A stretch of DNA of 64,000 nucleotides from NCBI RefSeq assembly GCF_017352135.1, contig NZ_CP071454.1:186001-250000 (forward strand), given 5' to 3'. The notes under the pieces are model-generated. The model ran no database searches. It was not told where the DNA came from and saw only the letters and a list, made by a program, of their open reading frames with translations. Origin of the DNA: Rhizobium lentis (GTDB lineage Bacteria > Pseudomonadota > Alphaproteobacteria > Rhizobiales > Rhizobiaceae). Below, one piece after another: positions 50,664-60,163 of the stretch. Every line of letters begins with the position of its first letter. Positions within the stretch are counted from its first letter, which is position 1. Both the position numbers and the translations under genes were made by a program.

Positions 50664-52340
50664 AGCCGCCGCACAGCCGGCGGGAATCGAAAGCGGTTCT
50701 GCCGGCGGCGCCTTGTCAATCGCGTAGAGCTTGGCGAAACCGGCATCCTCGATCAGCGTCAGACCAGCCGGCATCACGGTGCCGACATAGCGGTCGAGAA
50801 TATCGGCGTTCGCGACGAGAATGAAATCGAAACGTCCGCGCCAGTCCGACAGATAGGGTGTGAAGTTTTCATAGACCTGCATCATTGCCGGGCACAAGAG
50901 CACGCCGATCGATAGCAGATTGCCTTCGGGGACCGCGATCTCAGACCATGGTGGCAGAACCGATAGCGGCTGCTTGCCTTTTGCGGTGAAGAGCGTCGGC
51001 ACGAACGCATGCGCGAGAGGCGTGGCAAGCGTTGGCAGGTGCCAGAAAGTCTCCTCCCTAAAGAAAAAATACCGGCTTGAGTGCGCAAGTCCGCTCACCA
51101 TGCCAGGGTCATGCCCCAAGGGCAGAACGGCCGCGCCGACCGGCACCTTTTTGAGTACGGCCTCGACGGCAGCAACGTCCTTTTGTGCAAGCCACCAGTT
51201 CCAGCCGATCCAGCCCGTCCGGCCGAAAACCGCGAGATTGACGACAAGCGCCAGCATCAGCGCCTGCCGGCGCGACAGACTGGCGAATGGACACACCATG
51301 GCCATGGCGACGAGCGCCGTCATGATCGGAAAGCGCCAACTGATCCATCCGGTTCCGAGCATATGGCGAGGCGAAACACAAGAGAGCAGCAGCAGCCCGC
51401 CGGCGGCCACGGCAAGGCCCGCATGCACGCGGATATCGCCCGCGCGTGAAGCACGTGTGCAGATGAGGAGCAGCGGCAGAACCAGCACCACGTCCACCAG
51501 CGGAATGTATGTGGTGATCGCGGAGAGCAAATTCATGACAATCAGGACGACGCTGTCATTCCAGGCAAGGGCAAGGCCGTTATCACCGGCGTCGGGCAAA
51601 GCTGGCGATCGGAGGTAGAGGGCGAACGGTGGCAGAACGCAGGCGCCGAGCGCCAGTGCCAACCGGCCGGCGAGCCTTACCAGCCCGGCCTTCGACCGCA
51701 CTATGTTGAAACGCCATGAAAATTCGAGGCCGCAGACGATCGCCATGTAGAAGCCGAGCGAGAAGATGTGCATCACCGTCAGCAGCAGCGCGGCGGCAAG
51801 CCGCCAGGCAAACAGCAGGGCGAAGTTGCGGCGCTGCAGCCGAAGATCGGCGCAGGCGAAGAACAAGGCCATGCCGAGGCCGATCTGGAAATTGATGAAG
51901 CCGCCGATCATGGTGGCGCACCAGCCGAGCGACAGCATGGCGATCTGCCAGTAGTGCCGACCGCCGAAAAGCGTGCGATGCAGGCTGATCGCGCCGAGCG
52001 GCGGCAGCACGATCGCCAGGAAAAGCAAAGCCCGCGCCAGCCGGTCGGCGCCGACGAGCGGGCCTATTCCGGTCGCTAGAAGATCGATCCCAACATTTGT
52101 AAAGGTGCGGTTCCAGTCGACCGCATAGATCTCCGGAAACGGCCGTTCGCTGATCCCGCCCGAAAGCAGCCATATCCGGGCGTAGTGATTGGCGTAGTCG
52201 AGAACCGGCGGGAAGGGAAAGAGGACGACCAGTGCCGCCGCAAGCGCGACGAACACGGCAATCGCAATGGTGGAATCCTGCCGGGCGGTCGCCTCCGCAG
52301 ATTCGGTTGCGGCCGCTGGTGGTCCCGCCATCCGGTCCAT
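50658..52340 (-). CDS. Multi-pass membrane protein, possible GT-C-type glycosyltransferase
   Basis: The product is 560 residues with about eleven predicted membrane helices up to residue 400, then a soluble C-terminal domain. LDYANHYARIWLLSGG near residue 48 lies in a periplasmic loop, like the acidic loop of GT-C enzymes, but no family motif is certain. Its start overlaps the stop of the GT2 gene by one base, so they are coupled. The GT2 partner could make the lipid-linked sugar and this protein could transfer it. This is inference. Confidence 0.65.
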   Translation of the reverse strand: MDRMAGPPAAATESAEATARQDSTIAIAVFVALAAALVVLFPFPPVLDYANHYARIWLLSGGISERPFPEIYAVDWNRTFTNVGIDLLATGIGPLVGADRLARALLFLAIVLPPLGAISLHRTLFGGRHYWQIAMLSLGWCATMIGGFINFQIGLGMALFFACADLRLQRRNFALLFAWRLAAALLLTVMHIFSLGFYMAIVCGLEFSWRFNIVRSKAGLVRLAGRLALALGACVLPPFALYLRSPALPDAGDNGLALAWNDSVVLIVMNLLSAITTYIPLVDVVLVLPLLLICTRASRAGDIRVHAGLAVAAGGLLLLSCVSPRHMLGTGWISWRFPIMTALVAMAMVCPFASLSRRQALMLALVVNLAVFGRTGWIGWNWWLAQKDVAAVEAVLKKVPVGAAVLPLGHDPGMVSGLAHSSRYFFFREETFWHLPTLATPLAHAFVPTLFTAKGKQPLSVLPPWSEIAVPEGNLLSIGVLLCPAMMQVYENFTPYLSDWRGRFDFILVANADILDRYVGTVMPAGLTLIEDAGFAKLYAIDKAPPAEPLSIPAGCAAAL

Positions 52341-53398
52341 CAACTGACCCGACTCTTCTTGTGTGGCCGCGGCGGCTCGTTCGAGCCAAGGGCTGCATCC
52401 AGCGCAGCGCGCTTGTCGCCGGCGCTCATCTCTGAAAAAGCCGGCGGCAGTTCAGCCTGGTCGCCACCGTGCAGGATCGTCTCGATCATGAACATCGGCC
52501 GCCTCTTGCTCTCCTGCACCAAGCGGCCGAGATACTCGCCGATGATGCCGATGCAGATTAGTTGGATGGCGCTGAAGACGCTGACAGCGGCCATGATCGA
52601 CGACCAGCCGGTGACCGTTTCGCCTTGCAGCCAGCGCACGAAAGTATAGGCGAGCAACGCGACAGCGACGCCGGCGCTAACAATCCCTAACCATGTAGCG
52701 ATGCGCAGCGGCGTCGTCGAGAAGCTGGTGATCGCATCGAGCGCGAAATTGATCATCTTGCGCAGCGGATATTTGGTCGTGCCGGCATAGCGCGCGTCGC
52801 GCTCATAGGGGAGAGCGACCTGCCTGCCGCCGATCCAGCTGACCATCCCGCGGATGAACCGATCGCGCTCCGGCATCGCCAGCAGGATATCGACGACCCG
52901 CCGGCGCATCAGGCGGAAATCGCCGGTATCGCGCGGGATGGTCACCGAAGCGAGCCTGGAGAGCGCCCGATAGAAAAGCGAAGCGGAGGCAAGCTTGAAC
53001 CATGTCTCGCCCTCGCGGCGCGTGCGCTGGCCGTAGACGACGTCGGCGCCGCGCTCCATGATCGGCATCATCATCAACAGCAGCTCGGGTGGATCCTGAA
53101 GATCGGCGTCGATCAGAAGAACGCGCTCACCACGCGACGCCGAAAGACCCGCCGTCGACGCCAGTTGGTGGCCGTGATTGCGCAGCAGACGCACCCCGAC
53201 AACCTGTGGCACATTGGCCGCCAGATCCGAAATGATCTCCCACGTACCGTCCGACGAGCCGTCATCGACGAGAATAAGCTCGAAGGCGTCGCCGGCAACG
53301 CTCTGCGCAGCCGCGGCGGCCCGGCGGCAGAACTCGCGCAGGCCCTCTTCCTCGTTGTGACAAGGCGCGACGATGGACAGAAACGGTGCTTGTGTCAT
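52340..53398 (-). CDS. Polyprenyl-phosphate glycosyltransferase, GT2 (GtrB/ArnC-like)
   Basis: The product is 352 residues. The GT2 fold begins SIVAPCHNEEEGLREF. The nucleotide-sugar aspartates are in LILVDDGSSDGTW and LIDADLQDPPEL, and the acceptor region is DTGDFRLMRRRVVD. Two C-terminal membrane helices (about 230-290) anchor it, as in GtrB/DpmI-type enzymes that load a sugar onto undecaprenyl phosphate. It is coupled to the downstream membrane protein gene. Confidence 0.86.
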   Translation of the reverse strand: MTQAPFLSIVAPCHNEEEGLREFCRRAAAAAQSVAGDAFELILVDDGSSDGTWEIISDLAANVPQVVGVRLLRNHGHQLASTAGLSASRGERVLLIDADLQDPPELLLMMMPIMERGADVVYGQRTRREGETWFKLASASLFYRALSRLASVTIPRDTGDFRLMRRRVVDILLAMPERDRFIRGMVSWIGGRQVALPYERDARYAGTTKYPLRKMINFALDAITSFSTTPLRIATWLGIVSAGVAVALLAYTFVRWLQGETVTGWSSIMAAVSVFSAIQLICIGIIGEYLGRLVQESKRRPMFMIETILHGGDQAELPPAFSEMSAGDKRAALDAALGSNEPPRPHKKSRVS

Positions 53399-53497
53399 GC
53401 GGACGGCGGTGCCTGCTTGATGGATGGCACCAGCCTAGGCGGGAATCGTCAAACATCCTTTAATGGCTGGCAAGCAGCCGCACCGACCGTCCTTAAA

Positions 53498-54406
53498 TTA
53501 CTCCGCCGCAATCATCTCGCGCACGCCATCGACATCGCGGGCCGGCGATGCGCCGTAGAGGCGGCTGTATTCGCGGCTGAACTGCGAGGGGCTTTGGTAG
53601 CCGACGCGGTGGCCGGCCGTGCCGGCATCGAGCCGCTCGACCAACATCAGCCGGCGCGCCTCGTGCAGGCGAAGTTGCTTCTGATACTGGACCGGTGTCA
53701 TCGCCGTGACCGACTTGAAGTGGTGATGGAAGGACGACACGCTCATATTGACGCGCTCGGCCAGGTCCTCGATGCGCAGCGGCCGCGCAAAATTCTCCTT
53801 CAGCCAGGCGACGGCACGCGCGATCCGGTTGCTGTGGCTATCGGTCGTGGCGATGTTGATCAGCCGGGCTCCATGCGGCCCGGTCAGCACCCGGTAAAGG
53901 ATTTCCTGCTCAATCAGCGGCTCCATGGCGGGAATATCGCCCGGACGATCGAGCAAACGCAGCAGGCGGACGACGGCATCCATGAGTTCCGGCGGCGCGA
54001 CGTTGACCACCATCCCGCGCTGCCCGTCCGTATGGGCGGCCGGGCGCGGAACATCGATGCGGCTGAGCAGCTCCAGGAGCTTTTCGGAATCGATCGCCAT
54101 CCCGAGGCAGAGATGCGGCACCTCGGGACTTGCCTCCGTAACCCGCCAGGCGACCGGCAGATCGAGCGAGGTCAAGAGATAATCGCCGGTGCCGTAGCTG
54201 ATCATTTCCGTGCCGAGCTGCAGGCTTTTGGCCCCCTGCAGCACGAAGGCGAAACAGGGTCGGTAGCTGCTGTGCAAGGGATCGCTGGGCTTCGACCTGC
54301 GGCTGATATGAAGATTGCCGATCGCGGTCGAGAACTCGCCGTCGCTGGGCGCAAAGCGCATCGCGAGGTCGACCATCTCCTGATAGGGGCTGAAAGGCAA
54401 GGTCAT
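53498..54406 (-). CDS. AraC-family regulator
   Basis: The product is 302 residues. An AraC_N domain (about 15-160, including YRPCFAFVLQGAKSLQLG) is followed by two HTHs: LRIEDLAERVNMSVSSFHHHFKSVTAMTP in part, and a second with GHRVGYQSPSQFSREYSRLYG. It is divergent from the alcohol dehydrogenase gene at 54610, its most likely target. The 203-bp gap shows no clear operator. Confidence 0.88.
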   Translation of the reverse strand: MTLPFSPYQEMVDLAMRFAPSDGEFSTAIGNLHISRRSKPSDPLHSSYRPCFAFVLQGAKSLQLGTEMISYGTGDYLLTSLDLPVAWRVTEASPEVPHLCLGMAIDSEKLLELLSRIDVPRPAAHTDGQRGMVVNVAPPELMDAVVRLLRLLDRPGDIPAMEPLIEQEILYRVLTGPHGARLINIATTDSHSNRIARAVAWLKENFARPLRIEDLAERVNMSVSSFHHHFKSVTAMTPVQYQKQLRLHEARRLMLVERLDAGTAGHRVGYQSPSQFSREYSRLYGASPARDVDGVREMIAAE

Positions 54407-54609
54407 ACGGCAACTCTTTCTGTCTAGTATTCGACGTCATCAGTACCGCACTTATCTAGAGTGTCTGGACCATTTCTCAAACAGGCAGGCGCCCCACTTT
54501 TGCAGGATCGTGCAAAAAGCTGAGAGGATCGCTCTAACCCTCTCCCACCATTCCAGGCAATAGTTCGCCATCCTGCTCAACCCCTTCCGAAAATGAAAAG
54601 GACGGTTCC

Positions 54610-55656
54610 ATGCCTATCGCAAGAGGCTATGCCGCAACTGACGCTTCCAAGCCGCTGACCCCTTTCACCTTCGAACGCCGCAACCCGAACCCCGACGACG
54701 TCGTCATCGACATCAAGTTTGCCGGCATCTGCCATTCCGACATCCACACCGTGCGCAACGAATGGAAGAACGCTGTCTACCCGATCGTGCCGGGCCATGA
54801 GATCGCCGGCATCGTCTCGGCCGTCGGCTCCGCCGTGACCAAGTTTAAGGTCGGCGACCGCGTCGGCGTCGGCTGCTTCGTCGATTCCTGCATCGGCTGC
54901 GCCGAGCGCGACCTCGACCGCGAACAGTACATGCCGGGTCTTTCCGGCACCTACAACGACTTCGAAGCGGACGGCAAGACGCGCACTCAGGGCGGCTATT
55001 CCGACTCGATCGTCGTCAAGGAAGGTTACGTCATGTCCATCCCGGACAATCTGCCGCTCGACGCCTCCGCGCCGCTGCTCTGCGCCGGCATCACGCTCTA
55101 TTCGCCGCTGCGCCACTGGAAGGCCGGCCCCGGCAAGAAGGTCGCGATCGTCGGCATGGGCGGCCTCGGGCACATGGGCGTCAAGCTGGGTTCGGCCATG
55201 GGCGCCGACATCACCGTTCTCTCCCAGACCCTTTCCAAGAAGGAAGACGGCCTGAAGCTCGGCGCCAAGGAATATTACGCCACCAACGACCCGGAAACCT
55301 TCACCAAGCTCGCCGGTACCTTCGACCTGATCATCTGCACCGTCAGCGCCGAGATCGACTGGAACGCCTATCTCGGCCTCCTGAAGGTGGACGGCTCCTT
55401 CGTCGTCGTCGGGGCGCCGGAGAACCCGATCCCTGTGCACGCCTTCTCGATCATTCCCGGCCGCAAGAGCATCTCCGGCTCGATGATCGGCTCGATCAAG
55501 GAAACGCAGGAAATGCTGGATTTCTGCGGCGAGCACAACATCGTCTCCGAGATCGAGAAGATCAACATCGACCAGGTCAACGAAGCCTATGAGCGCGTCC
55601 TGAAGAGCGACGTCCGCTACCGCTTCGTCATCGACATCGCCTCGCTGGCGGCTTGA
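54610..55656 (+). CDS. NAD(P)-dependent alcohol dehydrogenase, YahK/cinnamyl type
   Basis: The product is 348 residues, a zinc MDR. Catalytic zinc ligands are in GICHSDIHT and PGHEIAGIV. The cofactor loop is [11 protein letters not shown] near residue 182. The structural-zinc lobe reads [19 protein letters not shown]. It keeps two of the four usual cysteines and has Arg and Met where the others occur, a pattern I have seen in one subgroup of these enzymes. It reduces aldehydes or oxidises primary alcohols. A strong terminator follows. Confidence 0.9.
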   Translation: MPIARGYAATDASKPLTPFTFERRNPNPDDVVIDIKFAGICHSDIHTVRNEWKNAVYPIVPGHEIAGIVSAVGSAVTKFKVGDRVGVGCFVDSCIGCAERDLDREQYMPGLSGTYNDFEADGKTRTQGGYSDSIVVKEGYVMSIPDNLPLDASAPLLCAGITLYSPLRHWKAGPGKKVAIVGMGGLGHMGVKLGSAMGADITVLSQTLSKKEDGLKLGAKEYYATNDPETFTKLAGTFDLIICTVSAEIDWNAYLGLLKVDGSFVVVGAPENPIPVHAFSIIPGRKSISGSMIGSIKETQEMLDFCGEHNIVSEIEKINIDQVNEAYERVLKSDVRYRFVIDIASLAA

Positions 55657-55664
55657 GGAAATGG

Positions 55665-55692
55665 AAAGGCGGCTCGAAAGAGCCGCCTTTTT
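55665..55692 (+). terminator. Rho-independent terminator after the alcohol dehydrogenase
   Basis: AAAGGCGGCTC and GAGCCGCCTTT form an 11-bp stem with a GAAA tetraloop, followed by TT and AA. Confidence 0.85.
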
Positions 55693-55755
55693 AATACCGA
55701 ACGGCATCCTCGATCGGCCCTCCCGCGAAGGTGCGATGGCTGGATCCTTTACCGG

Positions 55756-55970
55756 CACGCCGTGGGGCACCCCCTCTGCCCTGCCGGGCATCTCCCCCAC
55801 AGGTGGGGAGATCGGCTGGGCGCGAGGGCATCTCGGCTGGGCGCGAGGGCATCTCCAAACAACTACCGCATGGTATTTCGATACAGCAGCGAGGGACGGA
55901 TGGCCCACCTTCTTGCCGATCTCCGCCCTTGTGGGAAAGATATCCGGCAGGACAGAGGGGGTGCCCGCAT
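55756..55970. repeat. MITE-like element, second copy, with internal tandem duplication
   Basis: The left end has CTGCCCTGCCGGGCATCTCC near 55776. The inverted right end reads GATATCCGGCAGGACAGAGG near 55940-55960. Outermost GTGGGGCACCCC and GGGGTGCCCGC extend the inversion. Inside, a 21-bp unit starting CGGCTGGGCGCGAGG occurs twice in tandem (55813-55833, 55834-55854). It is related to 7209-7385. No gene is seen in 55657-56017. Confidence 0.65.
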
Positions 55971-56017
55971 GCACGCCTCTCCTAACTATCCTCCGGCTTG
56001 ACCCAAAAGCAAGAAGC

Positions 56018-57283
56018 CTACCCCTCCTCCCGCATCGTCTCCCGCTGGGTGATCAGCCGGGCGCTGTGCTGGCCGCTCAGATAGATCCACAGCCAGCTCC
56101 AGGCGACGGAGAAGCGGGAACGGGTTCCGATCAGGAAGTAGATATGGGCGAGGCCCCAGATCCACCAGGCGATCCAGCCCTTCAGCTTGATCCGGCCGAA
56201 ATCGATGATCGCGGCGCTCTGGCCGATGGTCGCCAGACTGCCCTGGTGCCGATACTTGAAAGGCGCCGGCGCCGGTTTGCCCGATAGGCGGGCGCGGATG
56301 ACCTTGGCAACGTAGCCGCCCTGCTGCTTGGCGGCTGGCGCGATGCCGGGCACCGGCTTGCCGTCCTCGCGCATGACCGAGGCGGTGTCGCCGATGACGA
56401 AGACATCTGGCAGACCCGGCGCGCTCAGGTCCTTTTCGACGACGACACGCCCTGCCCTGTCGGCCGCCACGCCGAGCCAGCGGGCGGCCGGCGAGGCGGT
56501 GACGCCGGCCGCCCAGACGATCGTCCGGCTCGGGATGAAGGCCTCGCCGATTTGCACGCCATCGGCGCTGCACTCCGTCACCGGCTTCCCGAGAAGCACC
56601 TCGACGCCGAGTTTCTCAAGCGCCTTTTGTGCATAGGCCGAAAGCTGCTCGGCGAAGGTCGGCAGCACCCGCGGGCCGGCCTCGACCAGCACGACGCGGG
56701 TCTTTCGCGTGTCAATATTGCGGAATTCCTTCGGCAGGGTGAAATGCGCGAGCTCGGCGATGATCCCGGCAAGCTCGACCCCGGTCGGTCCGGCACCGAC
56801 GATGGTAAAGGTCAGAAGCGCATCGCGCAGGGCGGGATCGGCTTCCATCTCCGCCCTCTCGAAGGCGAGCAGCACGCGGCGGCGGATCGTCGTCGCATCC
56901 TCGAGCGTCTTCAGGCCTGGCGCGACCGGCTCCCATTCGTCATGGCCGAAATAGGCATGCGTCGCCCCGGTCGCGAGCACCAGCGTGTCGTAACCTAGAG
57001 TCATGCCGCTGCGTAACGAGACCGTCTTCGCGCCGCTGTCGACGCCGGTGACCTCGCCGAGCAGCACCGTCACTTCGGGCCGGTCGGCGTAGAGGCGGCG
57101 GATCGGCCAGGCGATTTCCGAGGTGGAGAGAATGGTCGTCGCCACCTGATAGAGCAGCGGCTGGAACAGATGATGGTTGCGCCGGTCGACGAGCGTGATC
57201 TTCACGCCTGCGCCCTTCAACCCGTTGACGAGCTGCAACCCGCCGAAACCGCCGCCGACAACGACGACACGATGATCGCTCAT
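56018..57283 (-). CDS. ndh: Type II NADH dehydrogenase (NDH-2-like)
   Basis: The product is 421 residues. The FAD loop is VVVVGGGFGGLQLVNGL (about 5-21) and the NADH loop is IVGAGPTGVELAGIIAEL near residue 165. GDTASV near residue 300 closes the FAD site. QGGYVAKVIR and a C-terminal amphipathic/hydrophobic segment (WIAWWIWGLAHIYFLIG) fit a peripheral membrane enzyme. It passes electrons from NADH to quinone without pumping protons. The 316-bp gap upstream holds a small hairpin at 57311-57329 but no gene. Confidence 0.9.
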   Translation of the reverse strand: MSDHRVVVVGGGFGGLQLVNGLKGAGVKITLVDRRNHHLFQPLLYQVATTILSTSEIAWPIRRLYADRPEVTVLLGEVTGVDSGAKTVSLRSGMTLGYDTLVLATGATHAYFGHDEWEPVAPGLKTLEDATTIRRRVLLAFERAEMEADPALRDALLTFTIVGAGPTGVELAGIIAELAHFTLPKEFRNIDTRKTRVVLVEAGPRVLPTFAEQLSAYAQKALEKLGVEVLLGKPVTECSADGVQIGEAFIPSRTIVWAAGVTASPAARWLGVAADRAGRVVVEKDLSAPGLPDVFVIGDTASVMREDGKPVPGIAPAAKQQGGYVAKVIRARLSGKPAPAPFKYRHQGSLATIGQSAAIIDFGRIKLKGWIAWWIWGLAHIYFLIGTRSRFSVAWSWLWIYLSGQHSARLITQRETMREEG

Positions 57284-57599
57284 GACCTACCCCTTTTGCG
57301 CCATTTCGCTGAAAGCCAATGTGGCTTTCGCCGCAGGGTTTGCAACCGCGGTTTCGGCATGCCTGCCCTGCACCGGCAGCAGTCAATGGCATCAAGGTCG
57401 GCGGTTCGCGAGCCGATCCAATGACACGAACGGTACGCCCCGTAAGAGCACGAAAACCGGCGTTCCGGGCGTGCTTATCACGCTGGATTCCCAGAAAATC
57501 GCAAAACGCCCCAAAAAAGCGAGAATGGAACAAGGAGGAAATCCCGCACTGTCAGGAGAAAGCCCTGTTTGGGTCGGCCTCGGCCCATCAAAAACCGGC

Positions 57600-58064
57600 T
57601 CAGCTGACATAACCCACGGGTATTGCCATTCCATGTTTTAATTCTTCCATCGAGATCGACGCCGAGACATCGAAAAGTTCGAGCCGACGCACGATCTGCT
57701 TGTAGATCACGTCGTAATGCTCGACGCGCGGCAGCACGATCTTCAGGATGTAATCGTGATTACCGGTCAGCCGGTGTGCCTCGACGATCTCGGGAATATC
57801 ACTGATGATCCTGCGAAAGCTCTCCGTCCATTCGTCGGAATGGTGCGCCGTCTTGACCAGGGCAAAGACCGTCGTCGGCACGCCCATCCGTTCGCGGTCG
57901 AGCACGACGATGCGTCTGGCGATATGGCCGCTTTCTTCCAGCCGCTGGATGCGCCGCGAGCAGGCCGAGACCGAAAGCGCCACGCGCTCGGCAAGATCGG
58001 TCACGGATATGCCGGCATCCTTCTGCAGCATGTCGAGAATCCGTCTGTCGCGATCGTCAAGCAT
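57600..58064 (-). CDS. Lrp/AsnC-family regulator
   Basis: The product is 154 residues. The HTH is ISVTDLAERVALSVSACSRRIQRLEESG (about 19-46). The RAM effector domain contains HRLTGNHDYILKIVLP near residue 97. Such proteins sense amino acids. It is divergent from an aspartate/glutamate-racemase-family gene, which is its probable target. No clear palindrome was found in the 155-bp gap. Confidence 0.9.
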   Translation of the reverse strand: MLDDRDRRILDMLQKDAGISVTDLAERVALSVSACSRRIQRLEESGHIARRIVVLDRERMGVPTTVFALVKTAHHSDEWTESFRRIISDIPEIVEAHRLTGNHDYILKIVLPRVEHYDVIYKQIVRRLELFDVSASISMEELKHGMAIPVGYVS

Positions 58065-58219
58065 CGTGTGAAATGAACCTTGCGCGCCGAATTTGCGCGA
58101 TTAGATCGAATAACGCAAAATCATAGCACATATATCGCCAGCAGGACAAATAATGCAAACATGCCGCGCCAGCATTGCGGCATTATTTTCCCAAGTTCAA
58201 AGCAAGGGAGCATGAAGAG

Positions 58220-58939
58220 ATGGAAACGATCGGCCTGATCGGCGGCATGAGTTTCGAAAGTTCGGCGGTCTATTATCGCCTGGTCAACGAGATGGTGCGC
58301 GCCCGCAAGGGCGGTCTCGCCTCGGCCGAACTCATCCTGCATTCGGTCAATTTCGAGGAGATCGTCGCTCTTCAGAAGGCCGGCGACTGGGCTGGAGCTG
58401 CCCGCCGTCTCGGCGATGTCGCCGAACGCCTGCAGGCTGCCGGCGCCGGCTGCGTCCTGATCTGCACCAACACAATGCACCTGATCGCCGACGAAGTCGC
58501 GGCCAGGGTCTCCGTGCCGCTGATCCACATCATCGACGAGACGGCGAAATCGCTGCATGCGAGCGGCCGCAAGCGCCCGCTGCTGCTCGCCACCCGCTAC
58601 ACGATGGAGCACGGTTTCTACGGCGAGCGCATGAAAAACCTCGGCCTCGATATCATGGTTCCCGATGCTGCCGACCGCACCACCGTGCACGACATCATCT
58701 TCAACGAGCTCTGCGCCGGAAGGGTGCACGATCGCTCGCGCGAAAAGCTGATCGCCATCATCGACCGCGCCGTAGACAACGGCGCCGACAGCATCATCCT
58801 CGGCTGCACCGAGATCTGCCTGATCCTCGATCCCGACCGTCTGCCGCTGCCGGGCTTCGACACGACCACGATTCATGCTCGCGCGGCTGTCGATTTCGTG
58901 CTCGGCGCTGAAGAAGAAGCGGAAAACGAGGCCGCCTGA
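58220..58939 (+). CDS. Aspartate/glutamate racemase-family protein
   Basis: The product is 239 residues. IGLIGGMSFESSAVYYRLVN starts the fold. The two catalytic cysteines fit CTNTMHLIAD (near residue 83) and LGCTEICLIL (near residue 195), as in cofactor-independent Asp/Glu racemases. It would interconvert L- and D-amino acids. ATG 58220 follows GAAGAGA; an earlier frame start at 58175 is less likely. It is divergent from the Lrp gene. Confidence 0.88.
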   Translation: METIGLIGGMSFESSAVYYRLVNEMVRARKGGLASAELILHSVNFEEIVALQKAGDWAGAARRLGDVAERLQAAGAGCVLICTNTMHLIADEVAARVSVPLIHIIDETAKSLHASGRKRPLLLATRYTMEHGFYGERMKNLGLDIMVPDAADRTTVHDIIFNELCAGRVHDRSREKLIAIIDRAVDNGADSIILGCTEICLILDPDRLPLPGFDTTTIHARAAVDFVLGAEEEAENEAA

Positions 58940-58950
58940 TCGCAACGATA

Positions 58951-58975
58951 ATTTAGTTGACTCAGTCAACTAAAT
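58951..58975. promoter_or_regulatory. Perfect 25-bp operator-like palindrome upstream of the MarR-GNAT gene
   Basis: ATTTAGTTGAC and GTCAACTAAAT flank TCA. Such palindromes are usual MarR binding sites. It lies 201 bp from the next start codon. Confidence 0.7.
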
Positions 58976-59015
58976 GCACGACAAAATCTCCATTCGGAGG
59001 TCCTGTCGGCATGGA

Positions 59016-59150
59016 CACGGTCGACCAACCCTCTTTCGTCATGCTCGGGCTTGTCCCGAGCATCTGCCTCCGGTCGATAGGGCAGCAGATCCTTGGCACA
59101 AGGCCGAGGATGACGTCGAGCAAGGGGCGACGTTTGTCAGCAGTCTGGCA
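59016..59150. repeat. Interspersed repeat in the MarR-GNAT leader
   Basis: ATGCTCGGGCTTGTCCCGAGCAT and the later CTTGGCACAAGG...GGATGACG are palindromic and belong to the type also seen at 63757-63815. Similar sequences, ATCTCCATTCGGAGG (58987) and ATCTCCATCTGGAG (59152), flank it. Confidence 0.5.
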
Positions 59151-59175
59151 AGATCTCCATCTGGAGATCCTTGCC

Positions 59176-60093
59176 ATGGCCGATACCGCCCTCATCGAAA
59201 CCGCCCGCGATTTCAACCGCTTCTATACGAATTTCCTCGGCCTCCTGAACAAGGCCTATCTCGACTCGCCGTTTACGCTGACCGACGCGCGCATCCTCTT
59301 CGAGATCGGCTCGCATGATGGCGTCAGCGCCGTCGGCCTCGTGCGCGACCTACATCTCGACCCCGCCTATCTCAGCCGCATCCTCAAGCGTTTCCGCGCC
59401 GAGGGACTGATCGAGACCAGCCCCGACCCGGCCGATCTGCGCAGCCAGGTCATCACTGTCACCGAGCGGGGACGAGAGCAGTTCGACGAGCTCGGCCGGC
59501 GTGCCAATGCGCAGATCGCCGCCCGTTTCGATAATCTCGCCGCCGGCGAGCCGCAGGTGGCGGTCCGCGCCATGAACACGATCCGCGCTCTGCTCGACCC
59601 GGCGGCAAAACCGGCTCCGGCCATCCTCCGCCCCCACCGCGCCGGCGACATCGGCTGGATCGTCCAGAGCCAAGGCCGCTTCTACGCCGAGGAATATGGC
59701 TGGGACCTGCGCTTCGAAGCACTGATTGCCGAAGTCGGCGGAAAATTCCTCGCCAATTTCGACCCCGAGACAGAATATTGCTGGATTGCCGAGCGCGGCG
59801 GCATCAATGTTGGCTCGGTCCTTGTCACCAATGGCGGCGATGGCGTCGCCAAGCTGCGGCTGCTCTATGTCGATAAATCAGCCCGCGGTCTCGGCCTCGG
59901 CAAGCTGCTGGTCGACGAATGCATCCGCTTCTCCAGGCAGAAGGGCTACCACGAGCTTTCGCTTTGGACCAACGACATGCTGGAAGCCGCCCGCGCCATC
60001 TACATCAAAGCAGGTTTCCGCCTTGTCTCCGAAGAGAGACATCGCATGTTCGGCCCCGAGGCGAACGGCCAGAACTGGGTTCTTACCCTCTGA
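59176..60093 (+). CDS. MarR regulator fused to GNAT acetyltransferase
   Basis: The product is 305 residues. Residues 1-145 are a MarR winged helix (VGLVRDLHLDPAYLSRILKRFRAEGLIE, wing PADLRSQVITVTERG). Residues 155-305 are a GNAT domain with the acetyl-CoA loop RGLGLGKLLVDECI near residue 240. It combines regulation with acetylation of an unknown small molecule or protein. ATG 59176 starts the MarR part; longer frames run through the repeat. The 25-bp palindrome upstream is a probable autoregulatory operator. Confidence 0.9.
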   Translation: MADTALIETARDFNRFYTNFLGLLNKAYLDSPFTLTDARILFEIGSHDGVSAVGLVRDLHLDPAYLSRILKRFRAEGLIETSPDPADLRSQVITVTERGREQFDELGRRANAQIAARFDNLAAGEPQVAVRAMNTIRALLDPAAKPAPAILRPHRAGDIGWIVQSQGRFYAEEYGWDLRFEALIAEVGGKFLANFDPETEYCWIAERGGINVGSVLVTNGGDGVAKLRLLYVDKSARGLGLGKLLVDECIRFSRQKGYHELSLWTNDMLEAARAIYIKAGFRLVSEERHRMFGPEANGQNWVLTL

Positions 60094-60149
60094 TCTCCTC
60101 CTGACTTGTTGCGTCGCAAAAAATTCGCTTGATTTGGAAACGGTCATTC

Positions 60150-60159
60150 CCTAATTAGG
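60150..60159. promoter_or_regulatory. Short palindrome CCTAATTAGG at the TetR RBS
   Basis: This 10-bp palindrome lies 4 bp before the TetR start codon and overlaps the AGGAG RBS. It may be part of an autoregulatory site. Confidence 0.4.
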
Positions 60160-60163
60160 AGTC

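Noticed and set aside
57284..57599. Plus-strand open frames in the gap between ndh and the Lrp gene
   Set aside because: Sequences are Cys/Arg/Pro mixtures without an RBS or domain. Apart from a short hairpin at 57311-57329, nothing was supported in this gap.
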